Positions 32,401 to 45,500 of a stretch of DNA of 64,000 nucleotides are shown piece by piece. Source of the stretch: Diadema setosum (taxonomy: Eukaryota > Echinodermata > Echinoidea > Diadematoida > Diadematidae); contig NC_092685.1 in NCBI RefSeq assembly GCF_964275005.1, positions 16,456,703 through 16,520,702 of the forward strand, given 5' to 3'. Made by a program: the position numbers and the translations under genes. Positions within the stretch are counted from its first letter, which is position 1; the number at the start of each line of letters is the position of its first letter. The notes beneath the pieces were generated by a model. The model was not told where the DNA came from and did no database searches. It saw only the letters and a list, made by a program, of their open reading frames with translations.

Positions 32401-34253
32401 AATTACATTGTGTTCTGAAATATGGACTATTTTGCAATGTGAATGTGTACTTCAAATTTACATGTCTCTGATTATATCTACCAACTTGTTTAGAAACAGA
32501 CTCATGGAGATCAGTCTATTTGCCAGTACAATTACCAAAACATCTTCGTGAATCATAAGGGCTGTAAGTCATGCCAAATCTGTTACTCATGGGTGATATG
32601 CTGTGTGAGTTGTTGAACATAGGGGAATTGGCTTACTAGGCCAAAAACAGATGCACACTGCATTTTGACAGGTCTCAGAGCACCTGGCATCATGACTTTC
32701 AGCAGGATAGAGTTGCACTCAACATCTTAGCAGCAACTCCATTGTGTTTGATGCCACCCTGTTTTTCTGGTCTACCATGCCATGTGTATGTTGTACTCTG
32801 TTGTATTCGGTAAGTGTTACAGACATGTAAGTGTCACAGACGTGTGCCCCTATGAACTCAGTGTTATTAATTTGAATCATGTGAGCTTTCAACATACATG
32901 ATATACATGTGATGTTATATGTCCACATTACCCTTTTGTGATTCACTGTATTCTGTTTTTGTATTGCCAAATTAGAAAAAAAAAAAGTTAGTTTAGCAAC
33001 TATTTGCAACTTTTAGTCAACACCTACAATTTCCCCTTTTGGATATGATGAACTTAAGATTTAATTGTGCAGTTATTGCAGACTGGAATCTACAGCATAC
33101 ATGGTGTATTTGGTCTCCTGATGAGCCTACACCTCTAACGACCTCATAAGTAACTTGCATAATTGTCTACATTAATCCTAGTCTTGGCAAAAGAAATGTT
33201 AGTACTTTGGATGCATAGTGTAGCAAAGAGTTGCCATATTTATACCCCGTTTATACAAAAATTTTGGCACAGGAGCACTTCCACTTACGCACATTTGATT
33301 TGTTCATACAAAGCCACTACAAGCCAAGACCACACATGGAGTGATTGAGAGGGCCATAATTGACATGGTAACTTTTGTGCATGTAGGAACTTCTAAAATA
33401 ATAAACTGTATGCACAAAGGCCAGTGCACTTCATACCACTTCTGGAGTGCTTTAAACGTTGGTGACCAATTATACAGAGATTAGTGCGCTTCAGGAATGC
33501 TCCTGAACCTAGCCTTGAGAGGGCCATAACATTAGAGTGCTTCAGGGCCACTTTGTACCCAAAGGCCCGAATTTGTGAAGGTGGTTTGAATTTCAACCAT
33601 GGTTTGTGCAAATTTCTTCTGCGTAAATACGATTGACAGATTGCGTACACCAACAGATGTCCGGTAACAAACATGCGTTGATACGCGCATATCCAAGGGA
33701 AGCCTGTTTCACACACAAACCATGGTCTAAATTTGTACCATGTTTGAAGTTTATACCACCTTTGTGAAGTCGGGCCATAGAGTTTAGTTTGCTTCATGAC
33801 AGGGCTGCCAACTCTCACGCTCAAGAAACTCTCACGCATTGAGCGTGAGACTCACACATTTTGGTCCTTTCTCACGCTAAAACTTTATTTCATTTGCGTG
33901 CATTTCTATTGATCTCACTCATTTTGACTCCTAAATCATAGCATTGGCCTATGGGAGTCTTACTCTCAACTAGTTTCCAGTGTTGGCAGCCATGTCATGA
34001 GCACTCCTGAAGAGCTCTAATGCCCTGTGTGAATTGGGTGGGAGGCCACCAATTTCAGCACATTAATACATCCATGGAGTGCATGGTAAAATGTGTTATT
34101 TGTTTTGTCACCCTCCAGGCTTTGGAGCTAGACCAAATCAAGACACATCACTGGCTGATCCTTGGTTGCAGCGCTGTGACAGGAGAAAACCTGCTGTATG
34201 GTGTCAACTGGCTAATAGATGACATTGCCTCAAGACTCTTTACCATGGACTGA
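29458..34253 (+). CDS. ARL2: ADP-ribosylation factor-like GTPase 2 (5 coding exons)
   Basis: Small GTPase of the ARF family. In other animals ARL2 works with tubulin-folding cofactor D and tubulin biogenesis, and with the carriers PDE6D and ARL2BP. Exons: 29458-29522, 30616-30726, 31352-31514, 32307-32387, 34119-34253; all are GT-AG and in frame, giving 184 aa, the usual ARL2 length. Visible motifs: P-loop GLDNAGKT at residues 23-30, DVGGQ at 66-70, NKQD at 125-128, and the G5 SAV at 158-160. The switch stretch [20 protein letters not shown] is ARL2-type rather than ARF-type. Start: ATG in good context (aggcATGG), giving the conserved [17 protein letters not shown]-terminus with Gly2. The gene is divergent from MDH1 and convergent with the LRRC74-like gene. 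The sequence is intact, with no missing GTPase motif. Confidence 0.97.
30325..30370 (-). repeat. Interspersed repeat fragment (copy 4)
   Basis: AGACTCCTCAGGACAGATGG and TTTCTGTTTACTCTC match the repeat family at 3915-4135 and 22541-22680. It lies in ARL2 intron 1. Confidence 0.45.
33564..33776. mobile_element. 213-bp MITE with GGCCCGA termini
   Basis: GGCCCGAATTTGTGAAGGTG at the left pairs with CACCTTTGTGAAGTCGGGCC at the right, and the inner CAACCATGGTTTGTG pairs with CACAAACCATGGTC. It lies in ARL2 intron 4. Confidence 0.6.
33795..34001. mobile_element. About 207-bp MITE with CATGACAGGGCTGCCAAC termini
   Basis: CATGACAGGGCTGCCAACTC on the left and GTTGGCAGCCATGTCATG on the right are inverted. 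The interior is rich in CTCACGC words. It ends about 120 bp before ARL2 exon 5. Confidence 0.55.
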
Positions 34254-37200
34254 CAGAAGTGGACATTGGCGTATGTCTATTTTGATAATTTTGCTCAGAC
34301 CCTACACCCCCTCATTGAGCATCACAAGTGTGACTGCTACATGTACCTTCTGTACATGTAGTGGCAAGTCTCTTTTTTTCCATATTTTGTGACTTACCTC
34401 CTCTCCCTGGCTTTTGTGCCAAGGAACTGTGTGCTAGGTCTGGTGGCAGAATTCCTTGTCATGCATATCACCTATGTGTGAATAGGAGAGAGCTGTGAAG
34501 TCCCCAAACTTGCGCATTAACACCACTGGCTGATAAATAACAGATTATAAACTTTGAGGAATATTATATGAATTATATGGTTGGGACCTTGTAGCTAGTG
34601 TCAGTGCATAATCTGCCATGTCTTCCCATTGGTACTGAAGAAGTTATGTCAGTTGTATGACTGTACTTTATGGTTTGTATTGCATGGAAAGCAGAGAAGA
34701 TAGATAGACACTTGCAAAGAGCCTGTTCAAATGACTGACAATGTCATGTAGAGTATGAATTTGTCAATGTGTGGACTTTTGAGCTTCATCTCTTGAACAC
34801 CGTGTTCCGTGGTTAGAGTGTTCATAGAGCGAAGAAGAGTCTTCTCTATTTTATTTGCCAGATAAATTCGTCACAAAGACATGTTTCAAGTGTACTAACC
34901 AGATTCCCAGTAATTGCTCTTTGTCCTTATTAAATGGAAGCATCCAAAAAGTTCTGTCTGCCAACAGCTAAGGTACATAAGTATTTTGCTCATGTATTGA
35001 TAAAGTGAATATTAAATGTGCCACACAAAGTTGTTCTGTGGGAGCCCATCCATAGAAATGCAAGAAGAGGGAAACCCATGAGGACATTTGTTTACTTATT
35101 GAGGATGGCCACAGGTCTTCAGGTGACACAAGGCAGTCACTCATATAATGAAAGACAAAGGCTACAGGAAAGAAAATAATCATCGATCTTTGGAACTTTA
35201 CCTGACTTGATTGATTGATTGATTGATTGATATCAAAGGCATGAGATGAGACTTTAGTATGGCCCTTCGTAAGTATTCTATTGATCTTGACTGTCACAGG
35301 TATCGACAATGCATATGGTATACGGTACTACGGTATATCACCTAATGTATGACCGAGTCATGACAGGAAAATTATATCCTCAGCCAAAGTTAAGTGATAT
35401 TTCTATCATTTGCAACAAAATAATACAATGTATTACCAAAGGCAGTTGTGGCTGAAAAGGGCATCATTTGGCCAAGATTTGCTGACCTTTGACCGTAACT
35501 TGTGACTTTCATTTTTATCGTTTCATTCATATATGTGTATATTGGACATTAGTATATTGTAGCTGAAGTTCAAGGTGAGGGGCTTTTGACCATTGATCTA
35601 GAGGGGTTTAGCCAGGCAGCATCTAGTCAGCATACCTTTGGGTCATGTAGCATCCCTCAGTGTCTATATTTTAAGAGGATGATAATGAGACTTTGGGTAG
35701 ATGGACAACCTGAAAAAAAAAAAAGAGAGAATATTTACATATAACTGTTTTAGCAGTTTTAAAGATGTTCAATATGCTATAAAGGTTTTCAAGATTTCAC
35801 TGCATGAAAAAAGTAGAAGACACATTCACACTGATTGCATAGATTAGGATTTATTAGAGAAGGGGAAAATTTTCTTCCAATTCAAACAAGATATACAAAT
35901 GTATGACCAAATATCATGTTTTTATCATACATAAAATATATAATTTACTATGATATCACATATATACACACAGCAGAAGTGTACATTACACTATTGTATA
36001 TGAATACAATTACTATAGTAGATTACACTTGCATTGTATAAAAGGCACACATTGTGTAAGTGTAACATTTCAGGAAATATCAAAATAACAAAGTAAAGAT
36101 AGTGCCAAAAAAACCCTGCATAGTGTTGCATAGGATATTTAGAATGTCATAAGCTTTGGCATCAGTTACTATATATAGCATTTTGATAAAGGTAAAGGAT
36201 GGGTTTTGCTTATTTTTCCAATTTTCGAGTTGATATACAATTAAGTATATCTTGAAAATCTTGAAAGACATTATTTTCTAAGAAATATCAAAATACTTGT
36301 CACTTCACTCTGCAGAAGTTGTATCAGCAAGCAATGTCACAGATGTAAAAAAAGAAAAGAAAGAAAGATAGCAACCTTGAAGACTTCAGTGATTTTTTTT
36401 TTTTTTTTTAGATTGTTATCTGGCATTCAATTGTTTTATTTTGCTCATGTATCCATTTTCAATCAAATTGTTATCAATTTGCCTCATGTCCTGTTTTATT
36501 TATCCTATTCTTGCTTTGGTTTTCAGTTTATTTCAGAGAGAAAGCAACAATGATTTGAAGTAGAGAAATATTTTTATTGTACCTTATTGGTGTACTGAGT
36601 ATAAACAAATCAAAATATGTGAATTTTCACTCATAAAATTGCTCTTTACATTGTAAGTGTTGATGATGACTGACTTCAGAACTTTATTGAATTGCTGGGA
36701 ATTTCTCTGTTTCATATTTTTGAACAAGTGGGCATAAGATTTTCAAGTGTAAGTGACGCTATATTGATTTTCACTGGAAATGGAAGATTTGATGGCAAAC
36801 ATGTTGCTACTCAACATACTTCCCTTCTCAGATCATTGTCACATATATGGAGTAGAGCCCATCAAAGTGCAATACCACTGTATATTGAAGTGGAATCAAA
36901 GTAAATGTAACATATCAACTTTGCACAGAATGTCAAGAAGTTTCATCAAAATCAAACATAACATTTGTAATGAAGTTATGGAATCTTCAGGTTTCATTGT
37001 TTTCACTAACAGCGACATTAGTTGCAACCATTTATCAGAACTATCAGTTTATATGTAACAATCTTAAGAAAACCACGTTTTTGATCAAAGATTTAGCACC
37101 TACAGCCCCTTCTCCATAAAAGTCATTATTGTTCTACAGCACAAGAATTACAAATGTATTTTTGTATCAAACAAATGGAAGTTAATGAAGTTTTGTGAGG

Positions 37201-37254
37201 TGAAAGGGAAACTTGTGAGGGAATGACATCATTATCTCATCTACTTTGCTAATA

Positions 37255-37437
37255 CAGTGCACTCCCATTATAAGAAACATGGTTAAAATGAAATCCTGGT
37301 TACAACAAAGTAAAAATTCAGGCCCCAATATCATCAGTTCTATATGTTTTATTGTTTATTTGTTCGGATACAACAAAATTTTGATGTAAGAAACTGCCTT
37401 TCCGGAGGACTTTGTTATACCAGGATTCGACTCTACA
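37255..37437. mobile_element. Degenerate Tigger-like MITE
   Basis: Starts TA|CAGTGCACTCCCATTATAAG and has an inverted partner CTTTGTTATACCAGGATTCG, ACTCTACA. Words resemble the termini of the element at 11998-14034. Confidence 0.4.
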
Positions 37438-39230
37438 TGTATCACTGCTTTTTGATAACATGTGAAGCATGTAGATCACAGATGGATCCTATCATGTCCA
37501 TATTTCAAGGACATATGATTTGATGAGACTTCTACTTTGTTTGGTTTGATGTTACTTATTCAAGTTAACTTGAATATGAAGTGCAATTACACAGTTATAT
37601 TTTAACACATTTCTGAAGATATTTTGAGGTAATTCATATTTTGCAGTAAAGTTTGAAATATGCAGTTGTTAGTGTAAAAAAAAAGTAGAGACAGTAAAAT
37701 ATAAAAAGAAACTGTAAATGAAAGTGCATTGTGCAAGGTTCTTTGGTAGGTTTTCATGAGTACTTAAATATTATATACACCCTGTGATTCTTTGATCCTG
37801 TTTCATGTTGTAAATGATGACATGTTTGATCATATTTTGCAAATTGTAGCTGAGCAATTCTTATGTTGCTATGATATGACTTCAGGAAATTGCTTACATC
37901 ATGCAATAGGCACAGCTACTATTTCTTACTGACTAGCTCTACACGCATACTGACAAGTAAAGACATTGTGAAGAGTAGACATAATAATGCACAAATTGCA
38001 GTCATTCCAGTCCCTCCTTAATTCCCTCTTCCCATATAGCTTGGACCAAATGGAGATATAAACTCTAAAATTCAATTATGAACATGATTTGCTGATATTG
38101 CATAAAACCCAACCTTTGTTCCCTTTGAATAGCATCGTAACATATCCAATAATGAATGATTTATTCACTGAATTGCTTTGAACAAGCAAGTAAACTTTTC
38201 TTATGCACTATCGAATAGACAACCATTTTCATGATCAACATGATTACATGGTCTTACATTCAGTTATTACACCTAAATTCAGTAAAGAATGTATCAGAGG
38301 TATAAGATAGATCCAAATTTATGAGTTGTCTTCAGTTGGTTAAGTGAATATTTCTTTCCAACAATCTTATAGATATCACAACCACCTTCAGTGAAAGTAA
38401 ACAAATACTTTGTCATATTTGAAAGCACAACACTAGAAACAATGGTAAAGTTTAAGTTTTTCAGCTTTCCACCAGCAGGCCATACCACCTATGCTACTGA
38501 ATTGCAGGGAGTCACTGATATGGAAGTGGCTGAATAGATTATACACGTAGTCTTTGTATTAAAGTACCGGTACATGCATGTGTTGAATGGAATTCAAACA
38601 GTCTCACACAAAATGCATCCCTTGGGACTTATCCACATAAAGAATATCTGCGTTGTCTGAAACACAAAAGACACAGTCAAGTGTGTTTTGGATTATTTTA
38701 AAGCAACTGAAGGTAAAAAATTCAAGAAAACTGCCCCATTGTAGGATGTGCACCATGTAAGATAGATCCCTGTCACCTGATGCTACACTGCACTACACTA
38801 TTCTACAAACTGCGAAAAACTGAGATGTCCAGACTTCAGGTCAAAGTTCAGAGAGTACTTCAGATTTGTACACGCATTCATGTTTATATTATGGCCATGT
38901 GATTGCAAGTTACTGACGACCAGTTAAAGATGATAACTTCTTCTTCCAATAGGCATCGCAAATGAATAGTCACACATCAACTCCAACCCAATGTCTCACT
39001 TTGTGTTTTTTTCAATGCTGCTTGTCGAGAATGCTCTATGCTTTTCAACACATAACAAAAAAGCATAAAGTGTAGTACTGCATTCTTATTAAGCAAACAA
39101 CATTCTCAAATGTCAATGATGTGGAAATTTTGTAACATGTCATGTTATATATGCAGTAAATATTTTTCATCTACAGAGCAGGAAGCAGCTCAGAATTCCT
39201 GACTTTGTTCTTTGTTCAACTTATCACTGG

Positions 39231-39393
39231 AGCTTGATCACAAAGCTCAGATGCTGTGCTAGATCCTCACGAAAGTTCTTGGTGTTGGAATGTACACTGT
39301 ATGGTGATCACAAAGCTTGATCACAAAGCTCAGATGCTGTGCTATATCTGCTCATGAAAGTTCTTGGTTTTGGAATGTACACTGTATGGTGAA
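39231..39393 (+). repeat. 83-bp tandem duplication
   Basis: AGCTTGATCACAAAGCTCAG at 39231 recurs at 39314, and both units run through TTGGAATGTACACTGTATGG with a few differences. Confidence 0.85.
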
Positions 39394-39569
39394 TCGTGAT
39401 GGAGCAAGCAGTCCATTGATGAGTAATGGACTGTGGCTTTTAATCCTTTCCTACAGTCATCAATGCTTTCGTTGGTCCATCAGTTCAGTAGATATTTGGA
39501 AGGAAAAAAGTTGTCTTCAAATCCAACCATGTAATATAAATTGACAGTGTTAGTAGGGTTGTGCCCCAC

Positions 39570-42500
39570 TCATAGCGTTGAGTTCAATGCAGCATTCTTG
39601 CGGGGTGACTTTTGCCTTGGTGATGCTGCCTTTGAAGGACTCTTGGCCCTGCTCACAGGGCTAGGAGTTCTCCTGGCAAGCATCTGTGGGTCCATGGTTT
39701 TACTTAGCCACTCCTCCTCATTGATATATGCCTCATTGAGCTCGCTGGTGAAATTGACGGTGGCGTCCAGGGAGCGTATCGCTGCGCCGACGTCATCTGC
39801 CTTCCTACCCTGGGCGTCCCACTGCTTCTTGTCGGGCTTGATGGTGTCGCGCAGCTTCTGCAGCCGGTCAGGAGACAGGGAGTCCCGCACCTGGCGAGGC
39901 CTTAGGTCCTGGAACTGCTCGGCCACGGGCTTGTACAAGGGGTTGCGCCGGTTCTGGTGCACTCTTTCCATTTGCCGTTTGCGCTCCTCCCGCTCCGCCT
40001 GGATCATCTCCTGGTGGCCAATCTTAAGCTCACTGCATGGCGTGGAGCAAAGAGAAAGGGAGGCAGAAAAGGAAAAGGGGGGGGGGGGGGAGAAGGGGAG
40101 TGGGGAATGTGGCGACATTTTGATGATGAGGGGATGAGAGTGTGTGCCATCCAGATACACAGAGAAGAATGTGCAGAAGAAGGTGGGATGGATGTAGCCA
40201 GGAAAACAATATTCACCAGAGTGGGTGTCATGTGAGAAGAGAGGATATGTATGAAGATTCATATATAGAGGATATATAGAGAGGATATGAAGATATGAAG
40301 ATTCAGGGAAATGATGACAAAGAAGTAAAGATTGTGCAAATGAAAATGTAAGATTGAGATGAAAAAGAGGGAGGCTCAGACATGTACATGTAGTTGATCG
40401 TGAGGAGTTCCATTGGACGTGCAATTAGCAGAATGAAGGTGTTTGGCATAGGTGACAATGATGCAGACAGCACAATGACACAGGACAGCAAATGACAGAA
40501 TTCAGTATGAGATAGACGGGAAACGGGAGAAACAAAATAATTTATTCATCAATGGTGCAGTATAATACAATCATTTGGAAAAAAGCTTTTTGCAGATAAA
40601 CAGCACAGATAAGTTTCCTGAGGTGTGTAATCACATTTAATGAAAAAATAGATAAAGAAATGATACTCAGCGCTGCCATTTTTACCTGCAAATATTGTAG
40701 ATGTCAAGGAAATTCAGAAGCAAATAGATACATGTACACATATGTGTGAGCTACATTCTGTGTGCACATTCATGGGAGAAAAGAATCCCCAAAAACAAAC
40801 TTTCAAGCCCGGTATAGTATTCAGTTATGAAGGAATTTTCATGCCTTTATGCCATCATAACTTCATTGTCAAATATTAGATATTAAAGTGTTGTGAGTAT
40901 AGTCATACATTGTATATTCAGTATGAAATGATATATTCTCTCTCTGTGTTTCTTTCTTTCATATAGTTTGTACATAGTGTCTAGTCAGCTTTCATCTCCA
41001 GCCTGTAGTGTGTCACATGGCTGCTTCAAGATCGCTCATGGACCATCTTCTGGCGCAGTGACGCGACATCTGGCAAAGCGGATCTTCACCACTCATCAAA
41101 ATCTTGCTAGAGAGTGTTTATCCCGATCATCTCGTCAAGCTGTTGCCGGGGTATGATCACACTGGGACACAACAGGAGATGAACACAGCACAGCGGACAG
41201 AGAAAGAGGAGTTCATTTCTTTTTTTGCATGCCAAAATACAACTTCAAGTATAGAAATATGTACCGGTAAACAACTGAGGTATACTGTATGCACCATTTA
41301 CGTTTGAAACCCGGTTTTTGTTTTCCCCCAAGTGTCAACTGATATTTGTAGGATCAACAACTCACAAAATATTGCCACCCATGAGTGACTGGAAAATCAC
41401 TAAGTATTCTCTTGTAAAGGGATTAGTACTGTATTGGTACTTAATGAATTTCTCATTTCATTGCAGTGGTTTGCAATCACTTAAATTCAACCACTCACAA
41501 AATTGTCTTACAAGTCTCAATTTACTAAATATCTTATGAAATACAATGGTGTATACAGTATTGCTTAGTCAATATGGGATAGGAAAATCCCAGACTCAAC
41601 AGGAAGTGTTTTGGGGCTTCATTACCTTTCAAGCTTGGGGAAGCTCCCAAATGATGATGGGAGTGACTTTATCTTCTTTTTCTTTTTTTTTCTCAAACTC
41701 ACACCGGGCTACTCATCAGAGGCAATTTATTTACTATATACAGTTGTGTTGTTTCATAAGTAGTTCATCCCGTACATGCTGCGTTTGTAAATGCTTCCAT
41801 ATACCCCTGTGTTACTGTAAGAGCGGAAATTTTAGATTCAATGGAATTTATGTTATATTAGATTTTAAATGATCACTCTTTTAGTGAGAAAGTGGAAACA
41901 AAACACTGAATTTGCTATAAACCTTGATAAACTAAGCCGTTTGGACCATCTCTGATGGTTTTCAAATTAGAAATTACCACATTTTTTTTACAGGCTCAAG
42001 TTGAAACATGACAATATCTTTTTTTTTTCCCCTTAATTGCACTGTACAGATCCCCTGTATCTTGATATTTTATGAAGTGTGTGTTCTACAATGTAGTTAA
42101 CCTTATAAATGCCTCTCCTGACAGCCTACAGTATATGTATGTTCAGTCTATTCTCTTTATGAAAAGCCCTTACGGTAAACAAGGAAGATTACAATTAAAC
42201 AGTGTGATGGCCGCTCACGATTACTTTTGGTTGCATATTTATTTCTCGCACATGTTGGTGTAAATGTTGTTCACATCTGTTTGTGTTTGCCACTTATTTT
42301 GTTTTGTCAATAGAAAGGAACTGTGTCCTGCAAAGCCCACAGGTGCAAGAACTTTTACAAAACTTGTAGCGATTATTGAAGACATACAATGCATGTGATG
42401 CATCATTCAGACCAAACCCCAGGACAACTTCCAAGGTGAAAGTTCTGTGTGAAGCTCTGCGCAGTTTCAAGGAATGAAAAAAAAAAAAAATACAGTGAGG

Positions 42501-45500
42501 ATATACATGTCTTACATTCTGTATTTTCTCATCTCCTTAAATAATTTTGTCATACATCGCACAGGACTGCACACTAACACTAATTTATTCTACTGGTCCG
42601 ACTGTCTGGCATGTCCCTGTTGGACCAGTAGATAACTAGTTTTCCAATTTTTTACTGATCTGAACCTAAAATTTATGTTCTGTTTGTGGTCCTGTTCTTT
42701 TCTTTCGACTGGCCCCAACATTGTTATTTTATTAATTTTATTTTACCGGTCATGTCGAACCAGTAAATTTAGCAATTCCTGGAAAGTTACTGATCCGACA
42801 GACAGTGATTTTTACAGGTCTGGGATCGTTGGACCAATGCCAGTGTTAAGCGTTGCATTGCAGGTATGTATTTGGTAAGGTTATTGGTCAGAGGACGGTC
42901 TTGAAAAACTTATAGTGTGCAATAGTGATAAAAAGCAGAGGCCAGAGGCAAAGATGGGCAGCTCTCTGTAGGTAAAGAGTATAATAACAATTACTAGATG
43001 TCACTGTTTCTTGCAGGGTCATCCCACAAGACTGACATCCATTAGTCATACAGCCCACGAATTCTACAGCCAATGAGTTCGACACTAGGCAAATAATGCT
43101 CATGAGACTTGCACTACGTAAGAACAGTCCACGAGTTCGACAGATACAACACGGGGTTTAATGTGTCAGTCTCATGGGCCTTGTTTGCTTGGTGTCAAAT
43201 TCATGGGCTGTATGACTCATGGGTGTTGGTCTCATGACGTGCACCCGTTTCTTGCTTTCCTCTATGATCAGAGTTTTGTAGTTGAGCTGCGTTGTGTAAT
43301 ATTGTAGATGAGAAAATTTGTAAATAAATGTGTAAAGTTCTGCGTTGAGGCACATTCCGACAATCTGAATGTTTGCTGTAATAAAAAAATACCAAACAAG
43401 GCAATACACTCGTGTATTTGCGATTTCTCTGTTGAAGGGCAGTTACATGTACATGTATATGTGGTTTACACTCGAGGTGAAAAACGGGAGTGTGATTCCT
43501 TTCGTGATATGTTTGAATGTGGTATATGAATAGAGGAGAGGCAACAAACCAAGCACAAATTTTATTCATAGCCTTGGTCTGTATGACGAGGTGGCTTGCC
43601 TTACTAATCTGTTTCATTAAGTTTTGTGTTCTAGCCTTGTCCCAGAAACTGTACTGCAAGTGTGAAAGTCTCCTTGAGAGTGGATGTGTTGCATGGATAT
43701 AAATCCTTAATGGGCTGTATCATCTACAACAGCAGTAAAATTATTCATTAAAAGTTTATTAAAAGTATATCTGTGACCTAGCACGAAGTATGAAATGAAA
43801 GTGGACAGTCAAATGCACACCATCCCTGGGGAATATCATGAAATTCATCAAATTTCACTAGTTAACCAATATTCATGGAAATAGCAACTTCAAAAGATTT
43901 TGCCTCTCATGGTACTTCGCAGGCGGGAAGTTGGTTTTTTCATTCCATGAAATCAACTACCCACAAAATTGTCTTCAATCTCAATTCCTAAAATATCATA
44001 CCTGTACTTGCAAAATTTATGGCACATACAGTACTCGGGGAAGTCGAAATTCCTTGAAGTGCCCTAGCTGCACTCTGAAACAACATTTTGATTTTGAGCT
44101 ATTCCTTGACAACCATGGAGTTTTTTCAAACAAAAAGCTACAAAAACAACTCCTTGGACACAAAGAATCCGGCTTTGCAAGTTAGACTTACTGCCCATGA
44201 CACTGCTCAACTAAAAGAAAAAAAAAAACACAAAGTGAAATCACTCAACTGGTACTGTATCAAGATTTCTTTCAAACCAGCAAGAATGTATTGTACAACG
44301 TGTATCACACAAATATTAGATGACAACAATGAGTTATCTCACCCATAGTCAATTTCTCCATCACCGTCTCTGTCTAGAACTTCCACAAGTCTGTTCAGCA
44401 AGTATGGCTTCATGTTCAGTCCAGAATTCTGTTGAGAAAGATAGAGAGGAAAAAATGATAGAGTTTCTTAATTTCTTAATGCATGTATCATTAAATTGAG
44501 ATCCTGTTTTTGTCCATTTTCTCATTCATTGCTGATGTTTTACATCCTTTCAAGTTGAAGTGCATGTCCTCTTTGACTTGTCAGTACCATTGGTAACTGC
44601 ATTGCATATGATGTCAGTAGTGTTTGATACGGTGGTCTCATTAGGGCTATGGTTGTGCCAGAGCCTACAGCACGAGTAGTGGCATAACACTACCACTGAC
44701 CCTCTGAGAGTTATTACCTCGTTTGTCAAGTGCATTTTTACTTTATTTCCAGAATTTTTTATGTTACAAAGTCAATTGTATTGTGTGAAGGAGTTTGTCA
44801 CAGTGAGCTCCTCGAAGATTTTGATGTCAGATCTCACAGATAGGCCCAGGTAAGTTAAAAGTTACAGTTGAATATTGAATGGATACTGACTGACAATATG
44901 CATACAACACATTGAACAAGTAAAAGTCATTTACAACTCTGTATTCTATGAGGCGTTAACCAGACATTACAAAATTATTACATGAGTTCCCTTCCATCAA
45001 TTGACACAGGGCCAAGATAGAAGGAGACAGACTTTTAACCTGTTGAGGACAGTTTGATTTTGCTACAACACGCATTTCTCATAGACACCTGCCCGAGCAT
45101 ACTGGGGACTCGTCCTCAACGGGTTAGGGACACACATGGAGCCAGCAAATGAAATAGAAATGAAAGTAGTGGAAAAGGCAAGATTGCCCCACCTCCAGGC
45201 CTTTCTTGAACTCCTCCCGCGTCACCGTCAGACTCTTGTCCTTGTCATACTCCTTGAAGAGGTCCCAGACCCTCAGATGGTTCTCTGTGATGAAGTCCTT
45301 CAGGAGTTTCAGTGGGTCAGGGTCCTTCTCCTCGGGCTTCTCAAACTGGCCCACTGCTCTCTTGAAGACCACGTGGAAGCCGGCCCGTGTCTCCCGGAAC
45401 TCTTCCAGTGCTTTGACAAAGTCTTTGTTCACATTGACTTCCTGTGGGATGGAGTTCAAAGGAAGTATTATTATCATTATTATTATTATTTTTATTTTAT

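Larger units (their letters stand above)
34254..39569. other. Spacer between convergent ARL2 and LRRC74-like genes
   Basis: AT-rich, with no convincing exon. It must contain both 3' UTRs; ATTAAA at about 34928 (plus) and several TTTATT (minus-strand AATAAA, for example near 38160) are candidates, but the ends cannot be fixed. Small repeats: (GATT)n at 35208-35230, a Tigger-like MITE at 37255-37437 and a tandem duplication at 39231-39393. Confidence 0.5.

Noticed and set aside
33393..33839. 148-codon minus-strand frame
   Set aside because: Covers a MITE with inverted ends in ARL2 intron 4; no coding features.
39541..40137. 198-codon plus-strand frame
   Set aside because: Antisense to the terminal LRRC74-like exon, whose minus-strand frame joins correctly to exon 11.
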